A DNA stretch of 64,000 bases from assembly GCA_009885825.1 (NCBI GenBank), contig VFJY01000050.1, positions 62,001 to 126,000 of the forward strand, given 5' to 3'. This document shows, piece by piece, positions 50,515-60,943 of the stretch. Position 1 is the stretch's first letter; every line of letters begins with the position of its first letter. The DNA is from Rhodobiaceae bacterium (GTDB taxonomy: Bacteria > Pseudomonadota > Alphaproteobacteria > Rhizobiales > Aestuariivirgaceae). The notes under the pieces are model-generated. The model did no database searches, was not told where the DNA came from, and worked only from the letters and a program-made list of their open reading frames with translations. Both the position numbers and the translations under genes were made by a program.

Positions 50515-51244
50515 CGAGTTTTTCCTTGAAGACCAGCAGATCGCGCCATGCCAGGCGTTTCTGCGCCACCTGCAAATTCAGGTAGCTGGGATGGAAACTT
50601 GGCAATACCGGAATTTTCTCATTTCCCACCACAAACTCAAACCATTTTCCACGCAAACTCATCAGCCCGTCGCTTTTGCCGGATAATCTCTGGGCAGGAT
50701 GCATGCCAAGGCACAGAACAAATTTCGGCCTGCAAAGTTCGATAGCCCGCAGCAAAAACGGCTGACACGTCTGTATCTCGGATTCAGTAACGGTGCGGTT
50801 GCCAGGCGGCCGCCACGGAATGAAATTGAACAAGCTGACCATGTCAAATGACAAGCCGATCACACCCAGCATTCTTTCCAGCAGCAGCCCGCTCTGCCCG
50901 GCAAAAACCTTGCCCTCAATATCCTCATCGCGCCCCGGCACATCACCGATCACCATGATTGGCGCTTCCAGATTGCCGCCCATGAAACATAAATTACTGG
51001 CGGTCTTCTTGAGCGGGCAATCCAGTTGCAGCAACGCAGCCTTCAGGTCTGCCAAGGTAGTGCACAATACGGCGCTGGAAGGTGCCGGAGCTTCGGCAAC
51101 TACTGCTTCAACTACAGCCACAGGCACTGTCAAAAACCGGTTGACCGGCTCCTCCCCCGTAATCTCGTCTGCACCCATTTCAATGAGCCAGGCGAGGGCA
51201 TTTCGGGCCTCCCGCGAACTCATGTCGTTTTGCTTTGTTTGCAT
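50504..51244 (-). CDS. Family 4-like uracil-DNA glycosylase, lacking several canonical FeS ligands
   Basis: IMVIGDVPGRDEDIEGKVFAGQSGLLLERML; WRPPGNRTVTESEIQTC; LPSFHPSYL. Confidence 0.85.
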   Translation of the reverse strand: MQTKQNDMSSREARNALAWLIEMGADEITGEEPVNRFLTVPVAVVEAVVAEAPAPSSAVLCTTLADLKAALLQLDCPLKKTASNLCFMGGNLEAPIMVIGDVPGRDEDIEGKVFAGQSGLLLERMLGVIGLSFDMVSLFNFIPWRPPGNRTVTESEIQTCQPFLLRAIELCRPKFVLCLGMHPAQRLSGKSDGLMSLRGKWFEFVVGNEKIPVLPSFHPSYLNLQVAQKRLAWRDLLVFKEKLDAL

Positions 51245-51317
51245 GTCCGAATTGGTTATCTTGCTCTATGTCTTTCGCCACTATAACAGGCGTCAATTGA
51301 AAACGGGAGTTTTAACT

Positions 51318-52967
51318 GTGGAACAAATTCAGCGCGAAACGATGGAATATAATGTCGTCATCGTAGGCGCAGGCCCCGCTGGGCTTGCCGCCGCCATTCG
51401 CCTGAAACAGCTCTCCAGCGAAACCACTGTCTGTGTACTGGAAAAGGGCTCTGAGGTCGGCGCTCATATTTTGTCAGGTGCCGTGGTCGATCCAATAGCG
51501 CTGAACGAGCTGATCCCCGATTGGAAAGAAAAGGGCGCTCCCCTCAACACACCAGTGACCGATGACAGGTTTTTTGTGCTTGGCCCCAAGGGCGCCCTTC
51601 GCATGCCAAACTTCCTGATGCCACCCCTCATGAACAATCACGGCAACTACGCGGTATCTCTGGGCAATGTATGCCGTTGGCTTGCGGCCCAAGCTGAAGC
51701 GCTGGGTGTCGAAATATACCCAGGCTTTGCCGCATCAGAAGTCCTCTATCGCGACGACGGTTCCGTGCGTGGCGTTGTGGCAGGCGTCATGGGCATTGCC
51801 AAAGATGGCGCCCGCAAACCGGATTACCAGCCCGGCATGGAACTCGCCGGAAAATATGTGCTCATCGCCGAAGGTGTCAGGGGTTCGTTAGCCAAGGAAA
51901 TCATCGCCAGGTTTGATCTCTCCAAAGACCGCGAGCCACAGAAATTTGGCCTCGGCATGAAAGAGCTGTGGGAAGTGAAGCCCGAAAACCACAGGCAGGG
52001 CCAAGTCACCCACACCATGGGCTGGCCATTGGGTGCCAAAGTCGGTGGCGGCAGCTTCATGTATCATCTGGAAGACAATCTCGTTTCCGTGGGCTTCGTG
52101 GTGCATCTCAATTATCAGAACCCGCACCTCTATCCCTACATGGAGTTCCAGCGCTTCAAGCATCACCCGCTGATTGCCGAAGTTCTCGCGGGCGGCAGGC
52201 GAATTGCCTATGGCGCCAGGGCAATCACCGAAGGCGGATTTCAATCCGTGCCAAAACTCTTTTTCCCCGGCGGCGCATTGATTGGCTGTTCCGCTGGCTT
52301 CGTCAACGTGCCCCGCATCAAGGGTTCGCACAACGCCATGAAAACCGGCATGCTGGCCGCCGAAGCGGCATACCAAGCGCTGAGCGCCGGTCGCAGCGCT
52401 GACGAACTTGTGGGCTATCAGAAGGCCTATGAAAATTCCTGGGTCTATCAGGATTTGAAACGCGTGAAAAACGTGAAACCCATGTGGTCAAAGCTTGGCC
52501 TCGTGGGAGGCGTGGTATTGGGTGCCGTTGATATGTGGATGAACACCTTGTTCGGCTTTGGCCTCGGCACCTGGAAACATGGCAAGCCGGATCACGCCAC
52601 CTTGAAGCCCGCGTCTGAATGCAAACCCATCGACTATCCCAAGCCCGATGGCGTTTTGTCATTTGATCGGCTCACCAATGTGGCCTTCTCCGCCACCAAC
52701 CATGAGGAAGACGAACCAGCCCATCTCAAGCTGAAAGATGCCAGCATCCCCATATCCACCAACCTGCCAAACTGGGCCGAACCCGCCCAGCGCTATTGCC
52801 CCGCAGGCGTTTATGAAGTGGTGGAAGAGGTGGGAAAATCACCGCGCTTCCAGATCAACCACCAAAACTGCGTTCACTGCAAAACCTGTGATATCAAGGA
52901 CCCGTCCCAGAACATAACCTGGGTTGTTCCCCAGGGCGGCGAGGGGCCGAATTACCCGAATATGTAG
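51318..52967 (+). CDS. Electron transfer flavoprotein-ubiquinone oxidoreductase (GTG start; ORF track over-extends to 50793)
   Basis: YNVVIVGAGPAGLAAAIRLKQLS; GCSAGFVNVPRIKGSHNAMKTGMLAAEAAY; C-terminal FeS NHQNCVHCKTCDIKDPSQNITW. Confidence 0.95.
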   Translation: MEQIQRETMEYNVVIVGAGPAGLAAAIRLKQLSSETTVCVLEKGSEVGAHILSGAVVDPIALNELIPDWKEKGAPLNTPVTDDRFFVLGPKGALRMPNFLMPPLMNNHGNYAVSLGNVCRWLAAQAEALGVEIYPGFAASEVLYRDDGSVRGVVAGVMGIAKDGARKPDYQPGMELAGKYVLIAEGVRGSLAKEIIARFDLSKDREPQKFGLGMKELWEVKPENHRQGQVTHTMGWPLGAKVGGGSFMYHLEDNLVSVGFVVHLNYQNPHLYPYMEFQRFKHHPLIAEVLAGGRRIAYGARAITEGGFQSVPKLFFPGGALIGCSAGFVNVPRIKGSHNAMKTGMLAAEAAYQALSAGRSADELVGYQKAYENSWVYQDLKRVKNVKPMWSKLGLVGGVVLGAVDMWMNTLFGFGLGTWKHGKPDHATLKPASECKPIDYPKPDGVLSFDRLTNVAFSATNHEEDEPAHLKLKDASIPISTNLPNWAEPAQRYCPAGVYEVVEEVGKSPRFQINHQNCVHCKTCDIKDPSQNITWVVPQGGEGPNYPNM

Positions 52968-53105
52968 AGGGTCTTCACACGTTAACTAAATCTCCAATAT
53001 AGAGCGATGTTCTGCAAACCAATTAAAATGCAAGCTATTCTTGCAACCACTTCTTCATAAGCATCAGCTAATTTTATCCCAAACATTCCACTGGAGAGAG
53101 TAGCG

Positions 53106-54944
53106 ATGAAGAATTACGCGAAGTCTATTGTGTCTTCAACCATTAGAAAGCTGAAGAGTTTCCACAGGAATGAGGCGGGAAACATTGCCATGCTGATGGG
53201 CCTTTCGGCGCTTCCGCTGTTCATGGCGGCAGGTGCGGCGATCGACATGGTCCGTATTACGCGCGAGCAGGCATCATTTAACGCGGCTGTGGATTCAGCC
53301 GTTTTGGCCATTGCCGCCGATGATCGTTCCAGCCTTGCCGGCCAGTCTCCGTCACAACAGGCCGCGTCCATTGCCGAGCTTGAGGCCTATGCGCAGAAAT
53401 ACCTGACCGAGAATTACACGCCGCAAACGGGTGAAACCAATCCCATTACGCTGCAGCTGGCGATTACAGGCGAAGCCATCGATATTACAGCGCAGCATGA
53501 TTTCCCGACAACCATCATGAAGCTCGCGGGAATTCAACAAGTCACGCTCAATTCAGTCTCGCAAGTGAAAAAGGCCATGCGACCGATCGAAATCGTGCTG
53601 GTGATGGATACCACCGGTTCCATGAGTGGCGCCATGCCCGATGCCAAGGAAGCCGCCCATGATTTGCTCAATGCCCTGTATGGCGATAAGACCCTGGCCC
53701 AGGCGCCCGACAGCGAATATATCCGGGTTGCGCTTGTCCCCTTCTCCGCTGCCGTGCGCTTGGATACAGAAGCCACTGACTTCAATTTGAGTTGGATTGA
53801 CACAGGATATGTCGCCGATCCAGGAGGCGAAAATCCCCTTTCCCAGCTGAACTTCACGTCTCCTGACTGGAACAACTACATGGCCTGGGGACAAATGATC
53901 AATCTCAATTCGAACCAGCCATATCAATGGAATGGCTGCGTCGAAGCCCGCAACTCCACATTGGCGATCACAGACGACCCGCCAACCGGCGGCGATACAT
54001 TGTTCCCGGCCTATTTCAACCCGGACAATCCATCAACGTCTGGCACGTGGGACAACAAATACATCGAGAGTTATGTGCCCGCCCAGATCCCCGTTTATGA
54101 ATTGAACCCCGACGGTTCAATTAAATACAGAAAGGGCAAGCCGGTCGTTGCTTATTACATAACCGATCCAGCGCCTACGCCGATCACAGGATACGAAAAT
54201 TCCGGACTGCCAGCAGACATTGGCACGGGATCAAGCAGCTGGGGCCCGAGGCTCAAGAACCAGAACAAGTATATTGGCTACAAAATTCAGCCTGAGACGA
54301 ATTCCAATACGGCTGGGCCCTGGAAAAATTGCACGAAGTCCCCGGTCGTGCCAATGACTCATGACCGCGCCATAGTGGAGGCGGGCATTGATGCCATGAT
54401 CGCTTCCGGCAACACCAACGTGGCCGAAGGCCTGGCTTGGGGCATGCGCGTCATTTCTCCCGGCGAACCCTTTACAAAAGTGGGCGGTTCCGGATCAATT
54501 GCCGCAACCACCGTTGCGCCCTACAATGGCCCCCGCTGGCAGAAGATCGTCGTTCTCATGACGGACGGCGCCAACAACGTGGGTGAGGGCGGTAACTCAT
54601 GGGGCGGTAACAGCTATGGCGCCTATGCCTATGGCAACACCACGCCGCTCGCCAACAATCGCTTTGGCTCCACCTCATCCTCCGCATGGGAACCCAAGCT
54701 GGACACCAATCTGTCGGCCATTTGCGAGACCCTGAAACACCCCGACCGCAGTGTGACCATCTATGCGACAGGCTTCAACTTGGGCAATACTGGCGAAGAC
54801 CTGGCAATTAAAAACCGGCTTAAAGCCTGTGCGACCACGGGCCCGGATTACTACGCCGACTCAACCAATGCGACAGCATTGCAGGCCTTTTTCAACCACA
54901 TCGGTGAAGATGTGCGGAACAAGATGGTCTACGTCAGCAAATAA
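53106..54944 (+). CDS. TadG-like Flp pilus assembly protein with vWA (MIDAS) domain
   Basis: RNEAGNIAMLMGLSALPLFMAAGAAIDMVRITREQ; LVMDTTGSMSG; IVVLMTDGANN. Confidence 0.88.
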   Translation: MKNYAKSIVSSTIRKLKSFHRNEAGNIAMLMGLSALPLFMAAGAAIDMVRITREQASFNAAVDSAVLAIAADDRSSLAGQSPSQQAASIAELEAYAQKYLTENYTPQTGETNPITLQLAITGEAIDITAQHDFPTTIMKLAGIQQVTLNSVSQVKKAMRPIEIVLVMDTTGSMSGAMPDAKEAAHDLLNALYGDKTLAQAPDSEYIRVALVPFSAAVRLDTEATDFNLSWIDTGYVADPGGENPLSQLNFTSPDWNNYMAWGQMINLNSNQPYQWNGCVEARNSTLAITDDPPTGGDTLFPAYFNPDNPSTSGTWDNKYIESYVPAQIPVYELNPDGSIKYRKGKPVVAYYITDPAPTPITGYENSGLPADIGTGSSSWGPRLKNQNKYIGYKIQPETNSNTAGPWKNCTKSPVVPMTHDRAIVEAGIDAMIASGNTNVAEGLAWGMRVISPGEPFTKVGGSGSIAATTVAPYNGPRWQKIVVLMTDGANNVGEGGNSWGGNSYGAYAYGNTTPLANNRFGSTSSSAWEPKLDTNLSAICETLKHPDRSVTIYATGFNLGNTGEDLAIKNRLKACATTGPDYYADSTNATALQAFFNHIGEDVRNKMVYVSK

Positions 54945-54967
54945 GGCCTATTTTCGAATTTTTTCAG

Positions 54968-54989
54968 GCGGCGGGGTCACACCCGCCGC
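54968..54989 (+). terminator. Hairpin terminator after TadG-like gene
   Basis: GCGGCGGG-gtcaca-CCCGCCGC followed by TTTG. Confidence 0.65.
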
Positions 54990-55075
54990 TTTGCTATTGC
55001 GGCCATCCCAAAAACACCCCATTTTAGCGCCATGAATCGCTTGGCAGCTATGGAAGCTGTTTTTTCTTGAATCGG

Positions 55076-56806
55076 ATGCCCATGCCAAATTATTTTAAGA
55101 AACTCAGCCTCACTGCCCCTCTCTTGTTGCTCATGGCCTCAGTCCCGGCCCATGCCGAATTTTCGAGCGCGGAAGGCGTCAGCCTGTCCGGCAATTATCT
55201 GGCCGGCCGTTCCGCCGACCGGGGCCGCGACAACGCGATCGCCGCCCGCTACCTCAGCCAGGCGTTGCTGGAGGATCCCGACAACCCGGTGTTGATTGAA
55301 AAGCTGTTCGAGCTTGAGCTGGCATCCGGCAATTTGCCGGTCGCTGAGGATATGGCAAAGAAGGTGGTCGCTGCCAACAGCGAGCATAGAATGGCCCGCA
55401 TCGTTCTTGGCCTGCGCGATTTCCGAAAGGCCCGCTTTGCCAATGCGCGCAAGAATTTCGCCGAAGCCGCCTACACACCCGTTGGCGAGTTGACGTCCAC
55501 CCTTGTGACCGCTTGGGCCTATGCCGGCGAAGGCAACCTCAAGGAAGCCCTCAAGGCCCTGGACGCGCTGGACAGCAACGACTCGTTTGTAAATTTCAAG
55601 TCCTACCACGGCGCCTTGATCGCGGATCACCTCAAGAACGCAATTCGCGCCGAAGCGTCCTACAAGAAAGCCTATGAACAGGCGGGAACGTCGCTCCGCA
55701 TTGTGCAGGCCTATGGAAATTTCCTCGAGCGCAACAGACGCGGCGCTGAAGCAGTCAATATCTACAAGGCTTTCCTGGATGCGGGCGATGATAATGTTTT
55801 GGTCAAGTCAGCCCTTGAGCAAGCCAAGGCGGGCAAGGTTCCGCCAGCCTTTATAGCAACCCCGGTCGCTGGTGTCGCTGAATCGCTGTTTTCCCTGGCT
55901 TCCGCCATGACCGATGAGCAAAGCATCGATGTGGCCCAGCTCTATGTGCAGCTCGCGCTGTCGCTGAAGGGCGACCAACCCGTGTACCTCACATTGCTCG
56001 GCGATATTCATGTCACCGCCAAACAGTATGAAAACGCCATCAAGGCCTATGACGAAATACCAGCCTCCTCGCCGCTTCGCATAAATGCCGATACGGAGAT
56101 CGCCGTGAACCTGCAGCGGCTGGAGCGCACCAAAGACGCGCAAGCCAAGCTGAATGAAATTATCGCGCGAAATGATGCGAGTTACGACGCCCTGGTGACG
56201 CTTGGAAACGTGCACCGCAGCAACGAGGAATATCCGCTGGCCACCGCAGCCTATTCAAGGGCCTTGGCGCTTGTCACAAATATCGAGAAGGATCATTGGC
56301 GCGTTCTCTATTATCGCGGCATCACCTTTGAACGGCAGAAAATTTGGGACAAGGCTGAGGCGGATTTTCGCCAGGCCCTGGCGCTGGTGCCCGACGAGCC
56401 GCTGATCCTGAACTATCTCGGCTATTCAATGATCGAGAAGAAAATCAATTTGACCGAAGCCTTGGACATGGTGAAGAAGGCCGTCGAATTGAGGCCCAAT
56501 GACGGCTACATCGTCGACAGCCTGGGCTGGGCCTATTACCAGCTGGGCGATTACGAGGAAGCGGTTGGCCATATTGAGCGCGCTGTTGACCTGAATCCCG
56601 CCGATCCCATTATCGGCGAGCATCTGGGCGATGTCTATTGGCGCGTCGGCCGCAAACTGGAAGCAAAATTCCAGTGGCAGCACGCCAAGGACAATGACCC
56701 GGAAGCCGCGGATCTCAAAAGAATCGAAGACAAGCTTGTGAATGGATTGCCCCCCGATGAGGTGACCAAGCCCGCCGAAAATAAATCCGGAAACACCAAC
56801 GGATGA
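55076..56806 (+). CDS. TPR-repeat lipoprotein/secreted protein
   Basis: Signal sequence; multiple TPR units (e.g. YIVDSLGWAYYQLGDYEEAVGHIERAVDLNPADPIIGEHLGDVYWRVGR). Confidence 0.88.
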   Translation: MPMPNYFKKLSLTAPLLLLMASVPAHAEFSSAEGVSLSGNYLAGRSADRGRDNAIAARYLSQALLEDPDNPVLIEKLFELELASGNLPVAEDMAKKVVAANSEHRMARIVLGLRDFRKARFANARKNFAEAAYTPVGELTSTLVTAWAYAGEGNLKEALKALDALDSNDSFVNFKSYHGALIADHLKNAIRAEASYKKAYEQAGTSLRIVQAYGNFLERNRRGAEAVNIYKAFLDAGDDNVLVKSALEQAKAGKVPPAFIATPVAGVAESLFSLASAMTDEQSIDVAQLYVQLALSLKGDQPVYLTLLGDIHVTAKQYENAIKAYDEIPASSPLRINADTEIAVNLQRLERTKDAQAKLNEIIARNDASYDALVTLGNVHRSNEEYPLATAAYSRALALVTNIEKDHWRVLYYRGITFERQKIWDKAEADFRQALALVPDEPLILNYLGYSMIEKKINLTEALDMVKKAVELRPNDGYIVDSLGWAYYQLGDYEEAVGHIERAVDLNPADPIIGEHLGDVYWRVGRKLEAKFQWQHAKDNDPEAADLKRIEDKLVNGLPPDEVTKPAENKSGNTNG

Positions 56807-57651
56807 AACCACGGCTCGTGACCGAGCGGGCCAGGGCCAAGATAAATCTGGGCCTTCACATACTGGGACGGCGAACCGACGGCTACCATGAACTTGATTC
56901 AGTGGTGGCCTTCGCCGATGTGGCCGATGTGCTGACAATCTCGCGGGCCAACGAGCTTTGCCTCGAAATATCAGGCCCTTTCGCCCGAGGTTTGCCTGCG
57001 ACTGCGGAAAATATCGTTCTTAAAGCCTGGCATCAGATGTCCGCCGTGGTTGGCGAAAATCTTGAGCCCGTAAAAATTCATCTCGAAAAAAACCTTCCCA
57101 TAGCCGCAGGCATCGGTGGTGGGTCAGCCGATGCGGCGGCAACGCTGCGGGGCCTGATCCAGCTATTTGACCTTGATTCCAATCCAACGGACCTGCAGGC
57201 AATCGCCCTGCGTTTGGGGGCCGATGTGCCCGTTTGCCTCGCCCAGAAATGGTGTCGTATGCGGGGCATAGGCCAAATCATTGAGCCGGTTGATGTCGCC
57301 ATGCCAAGAGTGGCCGTGCTGGTGAGCCCCCGCATCCCCACACCCACGTCCAAGATATTCGAAACCCTCGGCCTTGATCGCGGTCAAGCCCACGGAACAA
57401 AGATTCAAAACCTCGATGATATCAAGACATGGCGCAACGATCTCACGGCGTCCGCCATCCGCCTGGTTCCTGAAATCGCAACCGTGCTCGAAACTCTTGG
57501 AAGCCACTCCGCCATTTCAACAGCCCGCATGTCCGGCTCTGGCGCCACCTGTTTCGGCCTGGCGGAAACTTTGGAACAGGCCCAAGCTGCTGCGAAAGCC
57601 ATTTCAAGCCAGCGTCCGGACTGGTGGGTCGTCGCCGCCAGTTTAAGTTAG
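56803..57651 (+). CDS. ispE: 4-diphosphocytidyl-2-C-methyl-D-erythritol kinase
   Basis: ARAKINLGLHILGRRTDGYHELDSVVAFAD; NLPIAAGIGGGSADAAATLRGL; SGSGATCFGL; ATGA overlap with TPR gene. Confidence 0.95.
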   Translation: MKPRLVTERARAKINLGLHILGRRTDGYHELDSVVAFADVADVLTISRANELCLEISGPFARGLPATAENIVLKAWHQMSAVVGENLEPVKIHLEKNLPIAAGIGGGSADAAATLRGLIQLFDLDSNPTDLQAIALRLGADVPVCLAQKWCRMRGIGQIIEPVDVAMPRVAVLVSPRIPTPTSKIFETLGLDRGQAHGTKIQNLDDIKTWRNDLTASAIRLVPEIATVLETLGSHSAISTARMSGSGATCFGLAETLEQAQAAAKAISSQRPDWWVVAASLS

Positions 57652-57652
57652 C

Positions 57653-58672
57653 TCAAAACGCCCGCCGGATGCAAAAATCCACCGCCTCCAGCAGCGCCGA
57701 CCTCCATGCGTTATCGGGAAATATCACCAGCGCATCCCGCGCGATGTCGCCATAGTGGCTGGCGCGCTCAACCGTGTCAGAAATCGCCCCATGCTTCAGC
57801 ATCAGCTTCTGTGCATAAATCAGGTCATCGTCCGTCTGCTTGCCCTCTTCCAGCGTGCGCTTCCAGAAATTCCTCTCTTCCTTTGTGCCGCGCCGGAACG
57901 ACAGCACCACTGGCAATGTGATTTTCCGCTCGCGGAAATCATCGCCAATACTTTTGCCAAGCGTCGCCTGCTTGCCCGTGTAGTCCAGTGCATCGTCAAC
58001 AAGCTGGAACACAATTCCAAGGTTGCGGCCATAGGACTCAAGCGCTGCCTGCTCATCCCGGGGCCTTCCCGCGATCACGCCGCCAACCTCGGCGGCGGCC
58101 GAAAACAGCGCCGCCGTTTTGGCCCCCACCACCTGCAAATAGGCATCCTCTGTTGTGGAAGTGTCCTGCGAAATCGAAAGCTGCAGCACTTCGCCTTCCG
58201 CGATGACAGCAGCGGCGTTCGACAATACGCGCAGGCATTCCAGCGACGCCGTTTCCACCATCATCTTGAAGGCCTGGCCGAGGAGATAATCGCCCACCAG
58301 GACGCTCGCCTGATTGCCCCAGATGACACGCGCCGCCTGCTTGCCCCGGCGAAGGTCGCTCTCATCCACCACATCATCATGCAGCAGCGTTGCCGTATGC
58401 ATGAATTCAACGGCGGTCGCCAGCTTGATGTGATGCTCGCCCCCATAGCCACACATGCGCGCGGTGGCCAAGGTCAGCATGGGGCGTATGCGTTTGCCGC
58501 CTGAATTGATCAGGTGTCCGGCGATCTCGGGGATCAGCTCGACATGACTCTGTGCCCTGGCCAGGATGCCGTCATTGACCCGCTCCATGTCGTCGGCGAC
58601 CAGTCCCACCAAGGCATCAAGACTGGGTGAGGGGGCCTCATCGCTGCCGCCAAAGGGAATAACCACGCCCAT
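57653..58672 (-). CDS. ispB: Polyprenyl (octaprenyl) diphosphate synthase
   Basis: GGKRIRPMLTLATARMCGY; LLHDDVVDESDLRRGK; FQLVDDALDYTGKQATLGKSIGDDFRERKITLPVV. Confidence 0.93.
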   Translation of the reverse strand: MGVVIPFGGSDEAPSPSLDALVGLVADDMERVNDGILARAQSHVELIPEIAGHLINSGGKRIRPMLTLATARMCGYGGEHHIKLATAVEFMHTATLLHDDVVDESDLRRGKQAARVIWGNQASVLVGDYLLGQAFKMMVETASLECLRVLSNAAAVIAEGEVLQLSISQDTSTTEDAYLQVVGAKTAALFSAAAEVGGVIAGRPRDEQAALESYGRNLGIVFQLVDDALDYTGKQATLGKSIGDDFRERKITLPVVLSFRRGTKEERNFWKRTLEEGKQTDDDLIYAQKLMLKHGAISDTVERASHYGDIARDALVIFPDNAWRSALLEAVDFCIRRAF

Positions 58673-58792
58673 GAGCGCCGCCTTTCTTCTGTTGATTATG
58701 GCGAATAGAATAAGGCCTAAGCGGAGCTCTCAGCAAGCGTGACCGGTTGCCGCGAGCCCAAATAAGCATAAAATTTTTGCCAGGTTAAAAGA

Positions 58793-59008
58793 ATGAAAGA
58801 ACTATTACGAACGAACGATGTGGTTTATCTCTCCTATGTGAGGCATATTCTGAATGAGGCGGAAATTGGCTTCGTGGTGCTTGACGAGTATGTCAGCGCC
58901 GTCGAGGGATCAATCAATGCCATTCCGAGGCGTGTTATGGTTGACGAAAGTGATATTGAATTGGCCCGGAAATTGATCAGTAACGATTCACTAACCATCT
59001 CTGGATAA
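58793..59008 (+). CDS. DUF2007-type small protein
   Basis: MKELLRTNDVVYLSYVRHILNEAEIGFVVLDEYVSAVEGSINAIPRRVMVDESDIELARKLI. Confidence 0.85.
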   Translation: MKELLRTNDVVYLSYVRHILNEAEIGFVVLDEYVSAVEGSINAIPRRVMVDESDIELARKLISNDSLTISG

Positions 59009-59020
59009 TACTTGCGGACC

Positions 59021-59842
59021 ATGCAAATGAGCGCCCACGTCACCCCGGTCACGCTGCCAATTCCACCCTTGGTTCCCGCAGCCGTGCCTGGAACGCTGAC
59101 TGACGATGCCTTTCTGGGTGGGCGCCTGCAAATTCTCCAGCCCGAAAAGGGCTACCGCGCCGGCATAGACGCGGTTTTCCTGGCCGCAGCCATACCCTGT
59201 GTTGATGGCGACAAGCTGTTTGAGGCTGGCATTGGAACCGGCGTCGCGGCGCTTTGCGCAATTGCCCGCAACCCCACTGTTCACGTGACCGGAATTGAAG
59301 TCGCCTCGCGTCATGCCCTGCTGTGTGAGGAGAACGCCAAGCGCAATGGTTTCACCCATTGCCTGCGGGTCATTCACGCCGATGTGAAAGAAGCCATGAG
59401 GAAGGACCTTGCTGAATTTCCCAGGCACGGCACATTCAATCATGCCTTCGCCAATCCGCCCTATTTTGACGAAGTCAAATCCACGCCCTCGCCCTATCTC
59501 TTGAAGGCCCAGGCCCACGCCTTTGGTCCGGAAGATTTGGAGATGTGGATCAAGGTGATGTACACCATGGTGATGCCACGCGGCACCGTGACAATCGTCC
59601 ACCGGGCTGAAACCCTGGGCAAGATACTGGGTTCGATGGAAAGCCGCTTCGGCGACATTCGCATCGCGCCCCTGCACGCCAGGCAGGGCGCCGCCGCCTC
59701 GCGCGTCCTGGTGCAGGGCGTGAGAGGTTCAAAGGCGCCAATGCAGCTTTTGCCGGGCTTGATACTGCACGGCGAGGCATCAGGCTTCACCGCCGACGCC
59801 GAAGCGGTGCTGCGCGAAGGTTCAGCCTGGCGCCTGCGCTAG
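59021..59842 (+). CDS. tRNA1(Val) (adenine N6)-methyltransferase-like
   Basis: DDAFLGGRLQILQPEKGYRAGIDAVFLAAAIP; FEAGIGTGVAALCA; FANPPYFDE (NPPY). Confidence 0.9.
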   Translation: MQMSAHVTPVTLPIPPLVPAAVPGTLTDDAFLGGRLQILQPEKGYRAGIDAVFLAAAIPCVDGDKLFEAGIGTGVAALCAIARNPTVHVTGIEVASRHALLCEENAKRNGFTHCLRVIHADVKEAMRKDLAEFPRHGTFNHAFANPPYFDEVKSTPSPYLLKAQAHAFGPEDLEMWIKVMYTMVMPRGTVTIVHRAETLGKILGSMESRFGDIRIAPLHARQGAAASRVLVQGVRGSKAPMQLLPGLILHGEASGFTADAEAVLREGSAWRLR

Positions 59843-59885
59843 CTCAAGGCTTGCATCGTCGCGCCATTCTTCCTATCTGAAGGCC

Positions 59886-60728
59886 ATGGCCAAACGCTCA
59901 TTCCTCTCCCGCTGGATTCCCGCGCGGTTTCGCAAATCCCACCCCCTCGTTCATGTCGTGCGCTTGCATGGCGCCATTGGCGTGGGTTCGCCCTTGAAGC
60001 CGCCGCTCACGGCCAAGGATCTTGATCCACTGCTGGAACGCGCGTTCAGGAAAGGCCTCGCTGCGGTTGCTTTGCAAGTCAATTCACCGGGCGGCTCTCC
60101 CGTGCAGTCCGCCCTCATTTACAGCCGCATCAGAAGCTTGGCCGATGAATTCAAGGTTCCGGTCTTCGTGTTCTGTGAAGACGTGGCAGCCTCCGGTGGC
60201 TATTGGCTGGCCTGCGCCGGTGATGAAATCTATGCGGATGAAAGTTCGGTTGTGGGCTCCATTGGCGTGATATCGGCTGGCTTCGGCTTTGTTGAAGCCA
60301 TCAGCAAACTGGGCATCGAGCGCCGTGTCCACACGTCGGGCGAAAACAAGTCCATCCTCGATCCTTTCCAGCCCCAGAAGCAGGAAGATGTCGACCGCCT
60401 GCTGAGCCTCCAGGCCGACGTGCATGGAGCCTTCAAGGCGCTTGTGCGGGCACGACGCGGAACCAAACTCAGGGGCCAGGAAGCTGAATTATTTTCCGGC
60501 GCCTTCTGGGCAGGACAGAAAGCTCTGGAACTGGGCCTCATCGATGGCATCGGCCACATGCATGATGTGCTGAAAAAGAAGTTCGGCGACAAGCTGGTTT
60601 TGAAAAATATTCCGGTTTCCCAGGGTTGGGGCTTGAAGCGCCTTGGTTTTGGCGCTTTTGCGGAGTTCCCTGCGGCCTCCATGGATGCGTTGGAATCACG
60701 CGCATTGTGGGCAAGGTTTGGTTTATGA
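59886..60728 (+). CDS. S49 family peptidase (SppA-like)
   Basis: VHVVRLHGAIGVGSP; ALQVNSPGGSPVQSALIYSRIR; FCEDVAASGGYWLACAGDEIYADESSVVGSIGVIS. Confidence 0.94.
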   Translation: MAKRSFLSRWIPARFRKSHPLVHVVRLHGAIGVGSPLKPPLTAKDLDPLLERAFRKGLAAVALQVNSPGGSPVQSALIYSRIRSLADEFKVPVFVFCEDVAASGGYWLACAGDEIYADESSVVGSIGVISAGFGFVEAISKLGIERRVHTSGENKSILDPFQPQKQEDVDRLLSLQADVHGAFKALVRARRGTKLRGQEAELFSGAFWAGQKALELGLIDGIGHMHDVLKKKFGDKLVLKNIPVSQGWGLKRLGFGAFAEFPAASMDALESRALWARFGL

Positions 60729-60750
60729 TGGGTGGAATGCGGAGGAAATC

Positions 60751-60936
60751 ATGATTTTTGTAAAGGCTGTGACTGTTCTCGTGGCCGGTGTTTTGACCCT
60801 GCTCACGCTCCGCAGCGTGATGGGTAGATTGCAGGCTGCAAGGGCGCGCGTCAATCCAAAGACGCCACGCCAGCCAGGTGAAATGACCAAACTGCGCCAG
60901 GACCCGGTGACCGGAATTTACTATCCGGAGAATTGA
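60751..60936 (+). CDS. Small membrane-anchored conserved hypothetical protein
   Basis: GGAGG RBS, ATG at 60751; one TM helix then ..DPVTGIYYPEN. Confidence 0.7.
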   Translation: MIFVKAVTVLVAGVLTLLTLRSVMGRLQAARARVNPKTPRQPGEMTKLRQDPVTGIYYPEN

Positions 60937-60943
60937 CGCCAAA

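Noticed and set aside
50793-51317. Long N-terminal extension of the ETF-QO ORF in the track
   Set aside because: Antisense to the UDG gene and low-complexity; the real protein starts at GTG 51318 (VEQIQRETMEYNVVIVGAGPAG).
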